From the NCBI GenBank assembly GCA_016861045.1, contig BOKP01000004.1, positions 310,001-374,000 on the forward strand: a stretch of DNA of 64,000 nucleotides, given 5' to 3'. Below the pieces are notes generated by a model, which worked only from the letters and a program-made list of their open reading frames with translations, was not told where the DNA came from and did not search any database. The DNA is from Actinomycetes bacterium (lineage in GTDB: Bacteria; Actinomycetota; Thermoleophilia; Solirubrobacterales; 70-9). The translations under genes were made by a program, and so were the position numbers. Positions 41,066 to 49,765 of this stretch are shown here, piece by piece. Numbering within the stretch: the stretch's first letter is position 1; each line of letters starts with the position of its first letter.

Positions 41066-43240
41066 TTGGCCGCGGTGCGCGAGCTCGAGATCGAACGCGA
41101 GGCGGCCGCCGGGAATGGTGCGCCGTTCGGCGCTGCGGCCGGGGCGGCGGCGGTCGAGCCGGTCGACCTCGAGGACTCCTGGCTGTACTTCAACCGTGAG
41201 CTTTCGTGGATGGACTTCAACGACCGCGTCCTGCAGCTCGCCGAGGACGCCAGCTTGCCGCTGCTCGAGCGGCTCAAGTTCTGCGCGATCTACGAGAGCA
41301 ACCTCGACGAGTTCTACATGGTGCGGGTGGCCGGGGTTCACGACAAGATCGTCGCCTCGCTGAGCGCCGGCGGGGCCGACGGGTTCCCGCCCGCGGAGGT
41401 CCTCGCGGCGATCCGCGAGCGCGCGATCGGTCAGCGCGCCCGATTGGAGGGCTGCCTGAGCGGCGAGCTGCTGCCGTCGCTCGGCGCCGCCGGGATCCGG
41501 ATCATCGACTACCACGACGCGAGCGCCGGAGAGCTGGCCGAGATCGACGCGCTCTTCAACGAGCGGGTCTTCCCGGCGCTGACGCCGCTCGTGTTCGGGG
41601 TCGGACGCCCGTTTCCCTACATCTCGAACCTGTCGCTGAGCCTGCTCGTGGCGCTGCGCGACCCGGTCCAGGACACGGAGGTGATGGCCCGGGTCAAGGT
41701 GCCGAAGGAGCTGATGCGGCGCTACCTGCCGATCGGCGACGGCAACACGTTCGTCCCGCTCGAGGACGTGATCTCGCACAACCTCGAGGCCCTCTTCCCG
41801 GGCATGGAGGTGATCGGGCACACGCTCTTCCGGGTCACCCGCGACACCGACTACGACGTCTCCGACGAGGCCGATGACGTGCGCCGCGCCGTCGAGGAGG
41901 AGATCCGCCGTCGCCGCTTCGGCGAGGTGATCCGGCTCGAGCTCCAGGGCCGGCTCGAGCCGCGTTTGCGCGAGCGCCTCGTCTCGCTGCTCGGGATCGG
42001 GGCCGACCAGGTCTACGAGGTGGGCTGGGCCGGCATGGACGATCTCTTCGACGTCGCCGGGATCGCCGGCTTCGACGAGCTTCGCTACCCGGCGTTCTCG
42101 CCGGTCACGCAGACGCGGCTGCAGGCTCCGGAGGGGCAGGAGCCGGATCTGTTCGCGGCGATCCGCGAGGGCGACATCCTCGTCCATCACCCCTACGACT
42201 CCTTCCAGACCTCGGTCGAGGCGTTCGTGAGCCAGGCGGTCAACGACCCCGACGTGCTCGCGATCAAGCAGACCGTCTACAGGACCAGCGACGACTCGCC
42301 GCTGGTGCCGGCGCTGATCACCGCCTCGGAGGCCGGCAAGCAGGCGGTCTGCATGGTCGAGCTGAAGGCGCGCTTCGACGAGCAGGCGAACATCCGCTGG
42401 GCGAAGAAGCTCGAGCAGGCCGGGGTCCACGTCGTCTACGGCATCCCGGCCCTGAAGACGCACGCGAAGTGCATCCTCGTCGCCCGCCGCGAGGGTGACG
42501 GCGTCCGTCACTACGCCCATGTCGGCACCGGCAACTACAACCCGCGGACCGCGCGGCTCTACACCGACCTCGGCCTGTTCACGGTCGACCCCGGGATCTG
42601 CTCCGACATCGCCGAGATGTTCAACTACCTGACCGGCTACGCGCGCCCGCAGAACTACCGCAAGGCGCTGATCGCGCCGTTCAACCTCGCCGAGGACCTG
42701 ATCGCCGAGATCGACCGGACGATCGCCGCCCACTCGCCCGGGCGCCCGGCGCGGATCCGGATGAAGATGAACTCGCTGCTCGACCCGAGGACGATCAGGG
42801 CCCTCTACCGGGCCTCGCAGGCCGGCGTCGAGGTCCAGCTCAACGTCCGCGGCATCTGCGCGCTGCGGCCCGGCGTCGAGGGCGTGTCGGAGAACATCGA
42901 GGTGGTCTCGGTCCTCGGCCGCTTCCTCGAGCACTCGCGGATCTACTGCTTCGAGCGTCCCGACGGAACCAGCATCTACACTGGCTCCGCCGACCTGATG
43001 CCGCGCAACCTCTACAACCGCGTGGAGCTCGTGATCCCGGTCGAGGACGAGGCGGTCCGCCAGGAGCTGATCGCGATCCTCGACCTCAGCCTCGGCGACC
43101 AGAGCGGCGCCTGGACGCTCGACGCCGAGGGCGAGTGGATACGGCGGCGCCCGCCGGCGGGCGGCGCCGCCGCCGACGTGCAGGCGACGATGATCGAGCG
43201 CAGCTCCGCCCGCGCCGCCGAGGCGCCGCAGACTCTCTAG
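41066..43240 (+). CDS. ppk1: polyphosphate kinase 1
   Basis: This 724-residue protein has the full PPK1 architecture: an N-terminal helical domain (YFNRELSWMDFNDRVLQLA), a head domain, and two phospholipase-D-like C-terminal domains. The phosphorylated histidine is H466 in LKTHAKCILVARR; H623 in LEHSRIYCF is the second conserved histidine. HVGTGNYNPRTARLYTDLGL is another signature. It builds polyphosphate from ATP. Start TTG at 41066 or GTG at 41075; no ribosome site decides. It follows the CHAD pair by two bases, so polyphosphate synthesis, binding and hydrolysis are in one transcription unit. Confidence 0.96.
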   Translation: MAAVRELEIEREAAAGNGAPFGAAAGAAAVEPVDLEDSWLYFNRELSWMDFNDRVLQLAEDASLPLLERLKFCAIYESNLDEFYMVRVAGVHDKIVASLSAGGADGFPPAEVLAAIRERAIGQRARLEGCLSGELLPSLGAAGIRIIDYHDASAGELAEIDALFNERVFPALTPLVFGVGRPFPYISNLSLSLLVALRDPVQDTEVMARVKVPKELMRRYLPIGDGNTFVPLEDVISHNLEALFPGMEVIGHTLFRVTRDTDYDVSDEADDVRRAVEEEIRRRRFGEVIRLELQGRLEPRLRERLVSLLGIGADQVYEVGWAGMDDLFDVAGIAGFDELRYPAFSPVTQTRLQAPEGQEPDLFAAIREGDILVHHPYDSFQTSVEAFVSQAVNDPDVLAIKQTVYRTSDDSPLVPALITASEAGKQAVCMVELKARFDEQANIRWAKKLEQAGVHVVYGIPALKTHAKCILVARREGDGVRHYAHVGTGNYNPRTARLYTDLGLFTVDPGICSDIAEMFNYLTGYARPQNYRKALIAPFNLAEDLIAEIDRTIAAHSPGRPARIRMKMNSLLDPRTIRALYRASQAGVEVQLNVRGICALRPGVEGVSENIEVVSVLGRFLEHSRIYCFERPDGTSIYTGSADLMPRNLYNRVELVIPVEDEAVRQELIAILDLSLGDQSGAWTLDAEGEWIRRRPPAGGAAADVQATMIERSSARAAEAPQTL

Positions 43241-43261
43241 GCAGCCGCAGCGAAGCCCCGG

Positions 43262-44659
43262 ATGCGACACGACGCGCACGGATACTGGATCGAGGAGGCC
43301 GGTCTCGAGGGCTCGCCGTCGCTGCCCGCGCTCGCCGCCGACGCGAGCGCCGACGTCGTCGTCGTCGGCGGCGGCTACACGGGGCTGTGGGCGGCGTGGT
43401 GGCTGAAGCGGCAGGAGCCGGACGTCAGGGTCGTCCTGCTCGAGACCGATCGCTGCGGCTTCGGCCCCAGCGGCCGCAACGGCGGCTTCGTCAACTCGAT
43501 GTCGTTCAGCCTGCCGACCCTGCGGCAGCGCTTCGGCGACCGCGCCGCGATCGCGATGGCCCATGCCGGCGACGAGTCGGTGCTCGCGATCAGGGACTTC
43601 TGCTGCGAGCAGGAGGTCGACGCGTGGTTCGTCCACGGCGGCTACCTGCAGGCCTCGACGGCGCCCCACTTCGACGGCGCCTGGGACCCCGTCGCCGCCG
43701 CCTGCTCCGAGCTCGGCGAGGAGGGGCGCATCGAGGTCCTCGACCGCGCGGCGGTGCGCGCCCGCTGCGACTCGCCGCTGTTCCGCTGCGGGGCCTTCTA
43801 TCCGATGGGGGCCACCGTGCAGCCGGCGCGCCTCGCGGCCGGCCTCCGCGATCGCGTCCTCGCCGCCGGGGTCGAGATCCACGAGCACACCCGGGTCGAC
43901 TCGCTGAGCGAGCGGGACGGCGGGGTGGTCGTCGAGACTCCCGGCGGGCGCGTCCGGGCCGGCGCCGCCGTCCTCGGCGCCGGCGGCTCGCTGCTCCGCT
44001 TCCGGCCGCTGCGGCGGTCGCTGACCGTTACCTCGAGCCACATGGTGATCACCGAGCCGGTGCCCGACCTGCTCGAGGAGCTCGGCTGGACCGGCGGCGA
44101 GTGCATCACCGACTCCCGGCACATGATCCACTACTTCCGGACGACCCGGGACGGCCGCATCGCGTTCGGCTGGGGCGGCGGCCGGATCGTCCGCGGCGCC
44201 AACGTCCACGGCCGCGCCGAGATCGACCCGGACGTGACCACCGCGGTGCTCGAGCACCTCCACCGCTTCTTCCCGCAGCTCGAAGGCCGCCCGCCCGCGC
44301 ACGCGTGGGGCGGCCCGATCGACGTCTCCCCGACGCACCTGCCGGTCGTGCGCACGGTCGGCGACCGCAGCTTCGCCGGCTTCGGCTACACCGGCCACGG
44401 GGTCGGCCCCTCGCAGATGGTCGGGCACGCGCTCGCGTCGATGGCGCTCGACCGCCGCGACGACTTCACCGCGCTGCCGATCGTCGATCCGCCCACGGTC
44501 AACGTCCCGCCGGAGCCGTTCCGCGTCGCGGGCGGGGCGATCATCCGTCGCGCGATCATCAGCAAGGAGACGGCGGAGGAGCGGGACCGCGCTCCCGGGG
44601 CGATCGCCAGGATCCTGAGCGGGATCCCGGAGCGGATCGGCATCCACGTCGGCCGCTGA
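43262..44659 (+). CDS. FAD-dependent amine oxidase (PuuB-like, DAO family)
   Basis: This 465-residue flavoprotein has the Rossmann motif VVVVGGGYTGLWAAWWL at about 33-49 and the DAO-family GPSGRNGGFVNS. The C-terminal GFGYTGHGVGPSQMVGH closes the FAD site. It is closest in pattern to gamma-glutamylputrescine oxidase and related amine oxidases, which make an aldehyde, ammonia and hydrogen peroxide. The neighbouring polyamine-type transporter and aldehyde dehydrogenases support an amine substrate. A hairpin follows its stop. No gamma-glutamylputrescine synthetase is in the window, so the true substrate is open. Confidence 0.88.
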   Translation: MRHDAHGYWIEEAGLEGSPSLPALAADASADVVVVGGGYTGLWAAWWLKRQEPDVRVVLLETDRCGFGPSGRNGGFVNSMSFSLPTLRQRFGDRAAIAMAHAGDESVLAIRDFCCEQEVDAWFVHGGYLQASTAPHFDGAWDPVAAACSELGEEGRIEVLDRAAVRARCDSPLFRCGAFYPMGATVQPARLAAGLRDRVLAAGVEIHEHTRVDSLSERDGGVVVETPGGRVRAGAAVLGAGGSLLRFRPLRRSLTVTSSHMVITEPVPDLLEELGWTGGECITDSRHMIHYFRTTRDGRIAFGWGGGRIVRGANVHGRAEIDPDVTTAVLEHLHRFFPQLEGRPPAHAWGGPIDVSPTHLPVVRTVGDRSFAGFGYTGHGVGPSQMVGHALASMALDRRDDFTALPIVDPPTVNVPPEPFRVAGGAIIRRAIISKETAEERDRAPGAIARILSGIPERIGIHVGR

Positions 44660-44680
44660 CCGGTCGGCAAGGGATCGGCG

Positions 44681-44709
44681 TCCCGGCGGCGAAGAGGGCG
44701 CCGCCGGGA
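44681..44709 (+). terminator. perfect 11-base-stem hairpin after the amine oxidase gene
   Basis: TCCCGGCGGCG at 44681-44691 pairs perfectly with CGCCGCCGGGA at 44699-44709 around a seven-base loop. It begins 22 bases after the oxidase stop. There is no T-run, but stems of this strength are common as terminators in high-GC actinobacteria. Confidence 0.6.
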
Positions 44710-44732
44710 ACGATTCGACCGAGGAGTTGATG

Positions 44733-45305
44733 ATGGAAGGAAGTCCGATGAGCACGCCAGAGGGACGCGCGGTCCTGCGCGGGCTCTCCAGGTTCTGGTG
44801 GCTGTGGCTGGTGTTCGGGATCGGCTGGGTCGTGATCGCGCTCGTGATCCTCCAGTTCGACGACGCCTCGATCACGACCGTCGGCGTCCTGATCGGGCTG
44901 ATGTTCTTCGTCAGCGGCATCCAGCAGTTCGCGATCGCGGGGATGGTGGAGCGGGGCGGATGGCTGTTCGCCCTCTTCGGCGTCCTCTTCGTGATCGCCG
45001 GCGTGATCGCGTTCATATCGCCCGAGGACACGTTCGCGGCGATCGCCGACATCCTCGGCTTCCTGTTCCTGATCGTCGGGATCTTCTGGATCGTCCAGGC
45101 CTTCACCGAGCGCGAGGAGAACGACGTCTGGTGGCTCGGCCTCGGCGCGGGGATCCTGATGGTCATCCTCGCCTTCTGGACCGGCGGCCAGTTCTTCATC
45201 GAGAAGCAGTACACGCTGCTCGTCTTCGCGGGCATCTGGGCGCTGATGTCGGGAGTGACCGACATCGTCCGCGCCTTCCAGGTCCGCAAGCTCAAGGACC
45301 TCTGA
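44733..45305 (+). CDS. DUF308/HdeD-like membrane protein
   Basis: This protein of about 190 residues has six predicted membrane helices arranged as three helical pairs (FWWLWLVFGIGWVVIALVIL, then FFVSGIQQFAIAG, LFALFGVLFVIAGVIAF and others). The pattern matches DUF308/HdeD. HdeD is linked to acid resistance in E. coli; the role here is unknown. ATG 44733 is six bases after GAGGAG; ATG 44730 and ATG 44748 are alternatives. It sits between the oxidase and the convergent MmsA gene with no evident link to either. Confidence 0.8.
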   Translation: MEGSPMSTPEGRAVLRGLSRFWWLWLVFGIGWVVIALVILQFDDASITTVGVLIGLMFFVSGIQQFAIAGMVERGGWLFALFGVLFVIAGVIAFISPEDTFAAIADILGFLFLIVGIFWIVQAFTEREENDVWWLGLGAGILMVILAFWTGGQFFIEKQYTLLVFAGIWALMSGVTDIVRAFQVRKLKDL

Positions 45306-45416
45306 CAGCCCGGGCGAGATGCTCCCCCCGCGTCCGCTTGCGGCGGGGGTGCGGCGGGGGTGCGGCGGCGCTCAGACGGCTGCGAGGGAATGCTCCGCTT
45401 CGCGTCCGCCGCGCCC

Positions 45417-45473
45417 CGGCCGGCCGGTCACGTGCGGCGGCGCCCGGATCCCGGCGCCGCCTGACGGCCGGCC
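45417..45473. terminator. long double-arm hairpin between convergent DUF308 and mmsA genes
   Basis: Inner arms GGCGGCGCC (45436-45444) and GGCGCCGCC (45453-45461) pair, and outer arms GGCCGGCCG-TCA and TGACGGCCGGCC extend the structure to about 55 bases. It ends just before the mmsA stop at 45477. A bidirectional terminator is likely. Upstream, 45325-45370 contains a GCGGCGGGGGT direct repeat. Confidence 0.6.
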
Positions 45474-45476
45474 CGG

Positions 45477-46979
45477 CTACCAGCGCGTCGTCAGGACCTT
45501 CTTGCGGGTGTAGAACTCGATCGCGTCGTGGCCGTTGGCATGGAGGTCGCCGACCATCGAGTCCTTCCAGCCGGCGAACGGGAACCAGGCGACCGGGGCG
45601 GGGACGCCGACGTTGATCCCGATCATTCCCGCCTCGACCTCGTTGCGGTAGCGGCGGACCGCCGCGCCCGACTCGGTGAAGATCACCGACGCGTTCCCGT
45701 AGCGGGATGCGTTGACGAACTCGAGGGCCTCGTCGAGGCTCCCGACCTCGAGCAGCCCGAGCAGCGGCCCGAACAGCTCCTCGCGCGCCAGGTCCGACTC
45801 GCGGTCGGCGATCGTCAGGATCGTCGGCCCCATCAGGGCGCCGGCGGCGTTGGTCCGGTCGCGGCCGTCGACCACGACCTCGGAGCCGTCCTCGTCGATC
45901 GCGCGGCCGGCCGCCGTGGCGAGGCGGTCGCGGGCATCGGCGCCGACCATCGGCGGGCAGACGACGCCCTCGTCGGCTCCGTTGCCGGTCGGCAGGTTCG
46001 CGGCCGCCTCGGCGAGGGCCGAGCGCACCTCTCGGTGCCGCTCCCCGTCGCCGACGACGACGGCGACCGATCCGGCCAGGCAGCGCTGGCCGGCGTTGCC
46101 GAACGCCGACTGCATCATCGCCGGGATCGCCTTCCCGAGGTCGGCGTCGTCCATCACGACCATCGAGTTCTTGGCGCCGCCGAGCGCCTGCACGCGCTTG
46201 CCGGAGCGTGTGCCCCGGTCCATCACGTGCAGCGCCGTCGATGCCTGCCCGACGAAGCTGATCGCGTCGATCTCGGGATGGTCGAGAAGGCCGTTGACGG
46301 CGTCATGTGCCCCGTGGACGATGTTGACGACGCCGTCGGGGATCTCGTCGATCCCGGCGACGAGCTCGACGATCCGCTGCGGCGTCCGCGGATCGCGCTC
46401 CGACGGCTTCAGGATGAAGGTGTTGCCGCAGGCGATCGCGTAGGGGAGGAACCAGAGCGGGATCATCGCCGGGAAGTTGAACGGGGTGATCGCGGCGACG
46501 ACGCCGACCGGCTGCCGCCACATCTCGACGTCGATGCCGGTCGCCACGGCCTCCAGGTTCTCGCCCTTCATCAGGGTCGGCACGCCACAGGCCACCTCGG
46601 TCGACTCGATCCCGCGCCCGACCTCGCCGCGGGCGTCGTCGAGCGCCTTCCCCATGTCCTCGGTGACGAGCCGGGTGAGCTCGTCGCGGTGGGCCACCAG
46701 CGCCTCGCGCAGCGCGAAGACGGCTCGCGCCCGCTTCGTGACCGGCACCGCCGCCCAGGCGGGCTGGGCGGCGCGGGCGGCGCGGGCGGCCGCGTCGACG
46801 TCGGCCGTCGTCGACAGCGGCACCCGGGCGAGCACGGCGCCGGTCGCGGGATCGACGTCGTCGATCGCGTCGGTCGCGGCGGACTCGACCCACTCGCCGC
46901 CGATGAAGTTCTTCAGGGTCTCGGGCCCGCTCGCGGTCTCCCGCTTGCTGCCCGCTGCTGCCAGCGTCTCCGGCTCCAT
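45477..46979 (-). CDS. mmsA: CoA-acylating methylmalonate-semialdehyde dehydrogenase
   Basis: This 500-residue aldehyde dehydrogenase belongs to the MmsA group. It has ITPFNFPAMIPLWFLPYAIA, ILKPSERDP, and the catalytic cysteine in FGNAGQRCLAGSVAV. The group oxidises malonate or methylmalonate semialdehyde with CoA and NAD, releasing CO2, to give acetyl- or propionyl-CoA. The ATG at 46979 has AGGAG five bases upstream, which favours it over the in-frame start at 47018. With the aminotransferase at 53-54 kb it fits beta-alanine or valine breakdown. Confidence 0.92.
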   Translation of the reverse strand: MEPETLAAAGSKRETASGPETLKNFIGGEWVESAATDAIDDVDPATGAVLARVPLSTTADVDAAARAARAAQPAWAAVPVTKRARAVFALREALVAHRDELTRLVTEDMGKALDDARGEVGRGIESTEVACGVPTLMKGENLEAVATGIDVEMWRQPVGVVAAITPFNFPAMIPLWFLPYAIACGNTFILKPSERDPRTPQRIVELVAGIDEIPDGVVNIVHGAHDAVNGLLDHPEIDAISFVGQASTALHVMDRGTRSGKRVQALGGAKNSMVVMDDADLGKAIPAMMQSAFGNAGQRCLAGSVAVVVGDGERHREVRSALAEAAANLPTGNGADEGVVCPPMVGADARDRLATAAGRAIDEDGSEVVVDGRDRTNAAGALMGPTILTIADRESDLAREELFGPLLGLLEVGSLDEALEFVNASRYGNASVIFTESGAAVRRYRNEVEAGMIGINVGVPAPVAWFPFAGWKDSMVGDLHANGHDAIEFYTRKKVLTTRW

Positions 46980-47205
46980 GGCTTCTCCTAGCGCTTCTGT
47001 TTCCTTGAAGTGAGCCACCGATGGTACCCGTGCGGCCCAGGCGGTCGTCGAGCAATTTCGCGGCGGCGCTTGTACGAATCGGAGTACGCCCCCGGACGCC
47101 GCGGCGCACGCCCGCCGGGCGGATGCCCGGACGCCGTGCTGGGGAGGGGATATTTCCTTTCCCCGCTCCGCGGTCCGGGCGCCCCACCCCCCTCGGCGCG
47201 AGGAT

Positions 47206-47248
47206 GTGGGGCATTCTCAGGCCGCATACGGTGCTCAGAATGCCCCAC
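47206..47248. repeat. third REP-like palindrome, nearly perfect arms
   Basis: GTGGGGCATTCTCAG (47206-47220) and CTCAGAATGCCCCAC (47234-47248) are inverted, 14 of 15 matching. The centre GCCGCATACGGTG is the reverse complement of the centre of the copies at 6.36 and 6.42 kb. It is flanked by a direct repeat of CCCCACCCCCCTCGGCGCGA at 47183 and 47244. The gap 46980-47405 holds this element and the hairpin at 47295-47376, but no gene. Confidence 0.8.
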
Positions 47249-47294
47249 CCCCCTCGGCGCGAGGGCGACGAGTCGGACGGCAAGCGCGGACCAA

Positions 47295-47376
47295 GGCCGG
47301 GGGACGGGGCAGGTGCCGCCGACACTCAGCGTGAGCGCAGTGAGTCGCGGAGGGGCGCCTGCCCCGTCACCCGGCC
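47295..47376 (-). terminator. 23-base-arm hairpin after an aldehyde dehydrogenase gene, conserved loop
   Basis: Arms at 47295-47317 and 47354-47376 pair at 21 of 23 positions (for example GACGGGGCAGG with CCTGCCCCGTC). The 36-base loop contains TCAGCGTGAGCGCAGTGA at 47326-47343. It begins 29 bases after the stop of the dehydrogenase on the minus strand. A similar hairpin with a related loop follows the kgd gene at 63.2 kb. Likely a terminator or 3' stability structure. Confidence 0.7.
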
Positions 47377-47405
47377 CGGCGGCGCCTGAGGAGCGCCGGC
47401 GCCGG

Positions 47406-48881
47406 CTACGAGGCCCCGTACTCCGAGTACGGGTACCACCAGGACTTGCGCTCGATCTCCGTCTCCATGTGGACGTGCTTGGTCTCCTGGAAGGCCTCGA
47501 GGCCCTCGCGGCCGAGCTCGCGCCCGATCCCCGACTGCTTGAAGCCGCCGAAGGGGCCGGCGTCGTTGTCGGTCAGCGGGTCGTTGATCCAGACGGTCCC
47601 GGCGCGGAGCTCGCGCATGCAGCGGACGGCGCTCCCGAGGTCGCGCGTGTAGACGTTGGCGCCGAGGCCGAAGCGGGTGCCGTTGGCGAGCTCGATCGCC
47701 TCGTCGAGGTCCTTCACGCGGACGATCGGCGCCACCGGCCCGAACGTCTCCTCGCGGAGCAGGTCGGTCTCGGCGGCGGCCCCGGTGACGACGGCGGGGG
47801 CGAGGAAGTGGCCGCGCCCTTGACCGCCGTCGCCGCCGCCGGTCACGACTTCGGCCCCGGCGGCGACGGCGGCGTCGAGCTGGTCGATCACCTTCTGCCG
47901 CTGCGGCGCCGACACCATCGGGCCGATGTCGGTGCCGACGTCGAACGGATCGCCGAGGACGAGGCTCTCGGTGTGGTCGACGAAAGCGGACACGTAGTCG
48001 TCGTAGACGTCCTCCATGACGTAGAAGCGCTCGGCCGAGGTGCAGACCTGGCCGGCGTTCAGGTAGGCGGCCCAGGCGCCGCCGCGGGCGGCGATCTCGA
48101 TCTCGGCGGCGACGTCGGAGCAGACGATGAACGGGTCCTTGCCGCCCATCTCGAGGTTCACCCTCGCGAGCCGGTCGGCGCAGGCGAGCGCGACCGCGCG
48201 CCCGGTCGCGACCGAGCCGGTGAACGCGATGCAGTCGATCCGCGCGTCCGCCGACATCGCGGCGCCGACGTCGCCGGCGCCGGCGATCAGGTTGACGACG
48301 CCGTCCGGCAGGTGGTCGAGGCACGGCGCGAGCTCGAGCGTCGAAAGCGGCGTGATCTCCGACGGCTTCGCGACGACCGTGCAGCCGGCGGCCAGGGCCG
48401 GCGCGACCTTCCAGGTGAGAAGCAGCAGCGGGTAGTTCCACGGGACGATGCAGCCGACGACCCCGAGCGGGTCCTTGACGACCATCGCGAGCTGGCTCGA
48501 CTCGATCGGCGGGATCACCCGGCCGGCCGAGTCGCGCCCGATCTCGGCGTAGTAGTCGAACGCGGCCGCGCACCAGTCGATCTCGTCCCGGTTCTCGACC
48601 AACGGCTTGCCGCCCTCGCGGGTCATCGTCGCCGCGAGCCGCTCCTGGCGATCGCGGAGCCGGCGGGCGATCTCGTGCAGCATCTCGCCCCGCTCCAGCG
48701 CCGGCGTCCGCGACCAGGCCTCGAACGCCTCCCGCGCGGCGTCGGCGGCGGCACCGACCTGGGCGGCCGAGGCGGTCCCGACCGAGGCGAGCGTCTCCTC
48801 CGTGAACGGGTTCTCGACCGCGACCGGCCCGCCCTCGCCGGCGATCGCCTCGCCGCCGATCAGCAGCCGATGCCCGCTCAC
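47406..48881 (-). CDS. NAD-dependent aldehyde dehydrogenase (aminobutyraldehyde/betaine-aldehyde type)
   Basis: This 491-residue ALDH has GCIVPWNYPLLLLTWKVAP, VVAKPSEITPLSTL, the NAD site FTGSVATG, the catalytic glutamate in LEMGGKDPF and the cysteine in NAGQVCTSAERFYV. It would oxidise an aminoaldehyde, for example 4-aminobutanal to GABA, though the group is broad. It starts with GTG at 48881 and overlaps the potC-like stop by four bases, so it is the last gene of the transporter operon. This coupling of uptake and oxidation is the main argument for an amine-derived substrate. Confidence 0.9.
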   Translation of the reverse strand: MSGHRLLIGGEAIAGEGGPVAVENPFTEETLASVGTASAAQVGAAADAAREAFEAWSRTPALERGEMLHEIARRLRDRQERLAATMTREGGKPLVENRDEIDWCAAAFDYYAEIGRDSAGRVIPPIESSQLAMVVKDPLGVVGCIVPWNYPLLLLTWKVAPALAAGCTVVAKPSEITPLSTLELAPCLDHLPDGVVNLIAGAGDVGAAMSADARIDCIAFTGSVATGRAVALACADRLARVNLEMGGKDPFIVCSDVAAEIEIAARGGAWAAYLNAGQVCTSAERFYVMEDVYDDYVSAFVDHTESLVLGDPFDVGTDIGPMVSAPQRQKVIDQLDAAVAAGAEVVTGGGDGGQGRGHFLAPAVVTGAAAETDLLREETFGPVAPIVRVKDLDEAIELANGTRFGLGANVYTRDLGSAVRCMRELRAGTVWINDPLTDNDAGPFGGFKQSGIGRELGREGLEAFQETKHVHMETEIERKSWWYPYSEYGAS

Positions 48882-49765
48882 GCGGGCGAGCCGGCGCTCG
48901 AGACCGCGTCGCGCCCGGAGGCCAGCGCGCCGGCCCCGGACTCGTCGGTGTCGTCGGGCCGTACCTCGGCCATCTTCTCGGCCCGGCGCTGCTGCCAGGT
49001 GACGAAGACCATCGCCGCCACCGTGACCGCGAACAGCAGCGTCGCGATCGAGTAGACCTCGACCGGGATCCCGCGCTGCGCGGCGCCGAAGATGTAGAGC
49101 GGGAACGTGACCGTGGTTCCGGAGGTGAAGTTCGAGATCACGAAGTCGTCGATCGAGAGCGCGAACGCGAGCAGGGCGGCGCCGATCAGGCCCGGCATGA
49201 GCAGCGGCAGCGTCACCGTCCGGAAGGTCGTCAGCGGCGTCGCGCCGAGGTCGCGGGCGGCCTCCTCGAGCCGGCGGTCGAAGCCGATCAGCCGCGAGCG
49301 GACGACGATCACGACGAACGAGATCGAGAACATCACGTGCGCGAGGAAGAGGCTGAAGAACCCGAGCGAGATCCCGTAGATCAGGAACATCGAGAGCAGC
49401 GAGGCGCCGATCACGACCTCCGGGGTCGCCATCGGGATCACGATCAGGAAGTTGGCGACGCGGCGGCCATGGAACTGGTGGCGGACGAGGGCCAGGGCGA
49501 TCATCGTCCCGAGGATCGTCGCGGCGAGCGTCGACAGGGCCGCCAGCCTGAGGCTGGTCAGGAACGCGTCGGTCAGCTCCTCGACACCGAACACGTTGGT
49601 CCAGGCGTCGATGCTGAACCCCTCCCACGTGTAGTTGAACTTGCCCGAGGGGTCGTTGAACGAGAAGACCGCGATCAGCGCGATCGGGATCAACAGGTAG
49701 GCGATCGCGCCCGCCGCCCAGATGTTGACGGCGTTGTGGCGCAGCCACCTCCAGGCTCCGCTCAT
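48878..49765 (-). CDS. potC: polyamine-type ABC transporter permease (PotC-like)
   Basis: This 295-residue permease has six helices with a typical coupling loop, EEAARDLGATPLTTFRTVTL, and a C-terminal Ala/Ser-rich tail. It pairs with the permease encoded upstream, overlapping it by four bases. The family imports spermidine or putrescine. The ALDH gene overlaps its end. The symbol is given by position and similarity of pattern; specificity is not proven. Confidence 0.88.
   Translation of the reverse strand: MSGAWRWLRHNAVNIWAAGAIAYLLIPIALIAVFSFNDPSGKFNYTWEGFSIDAWTNVFGVEELTDAFLTSLRLAALSTLAATILGTMIALALVRHQFHGRRVANFLIVIPMATPEVVIGASLLSMFLIYGISLGFFSLFLAHVMFSISFVVIVVRSRLIGFDRRLEEAARDLGATPLTTFRTVTLPLLMPGLIGAALLAFALSIDDFVISNFTSGTTVTFPLYIFGAAQRGIPVEVYSIATLLFAVTVAAMVFVTWQQRRAEKMAEVRPDDTDESGAGALASGRDAVSSAGSPA

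Noticed and set aside
41060-45295. A 1411-codon open frame on the minus strand opposite ppk1 and the amine oxidase gene
   Set aside because: It is an artefact of high third-position GC: it overlaps well-supported genes with clear catalytic motifs, and its translation is low-complexity Arg/Asp/Val/Leu-rich with no domain.
46980-47405. Search for a tRNA or small protein in this gap
   Set aside because: No cloverleaf, no good ribosome site with a plausible short frame; only the palindrome and the hairpin are supported.
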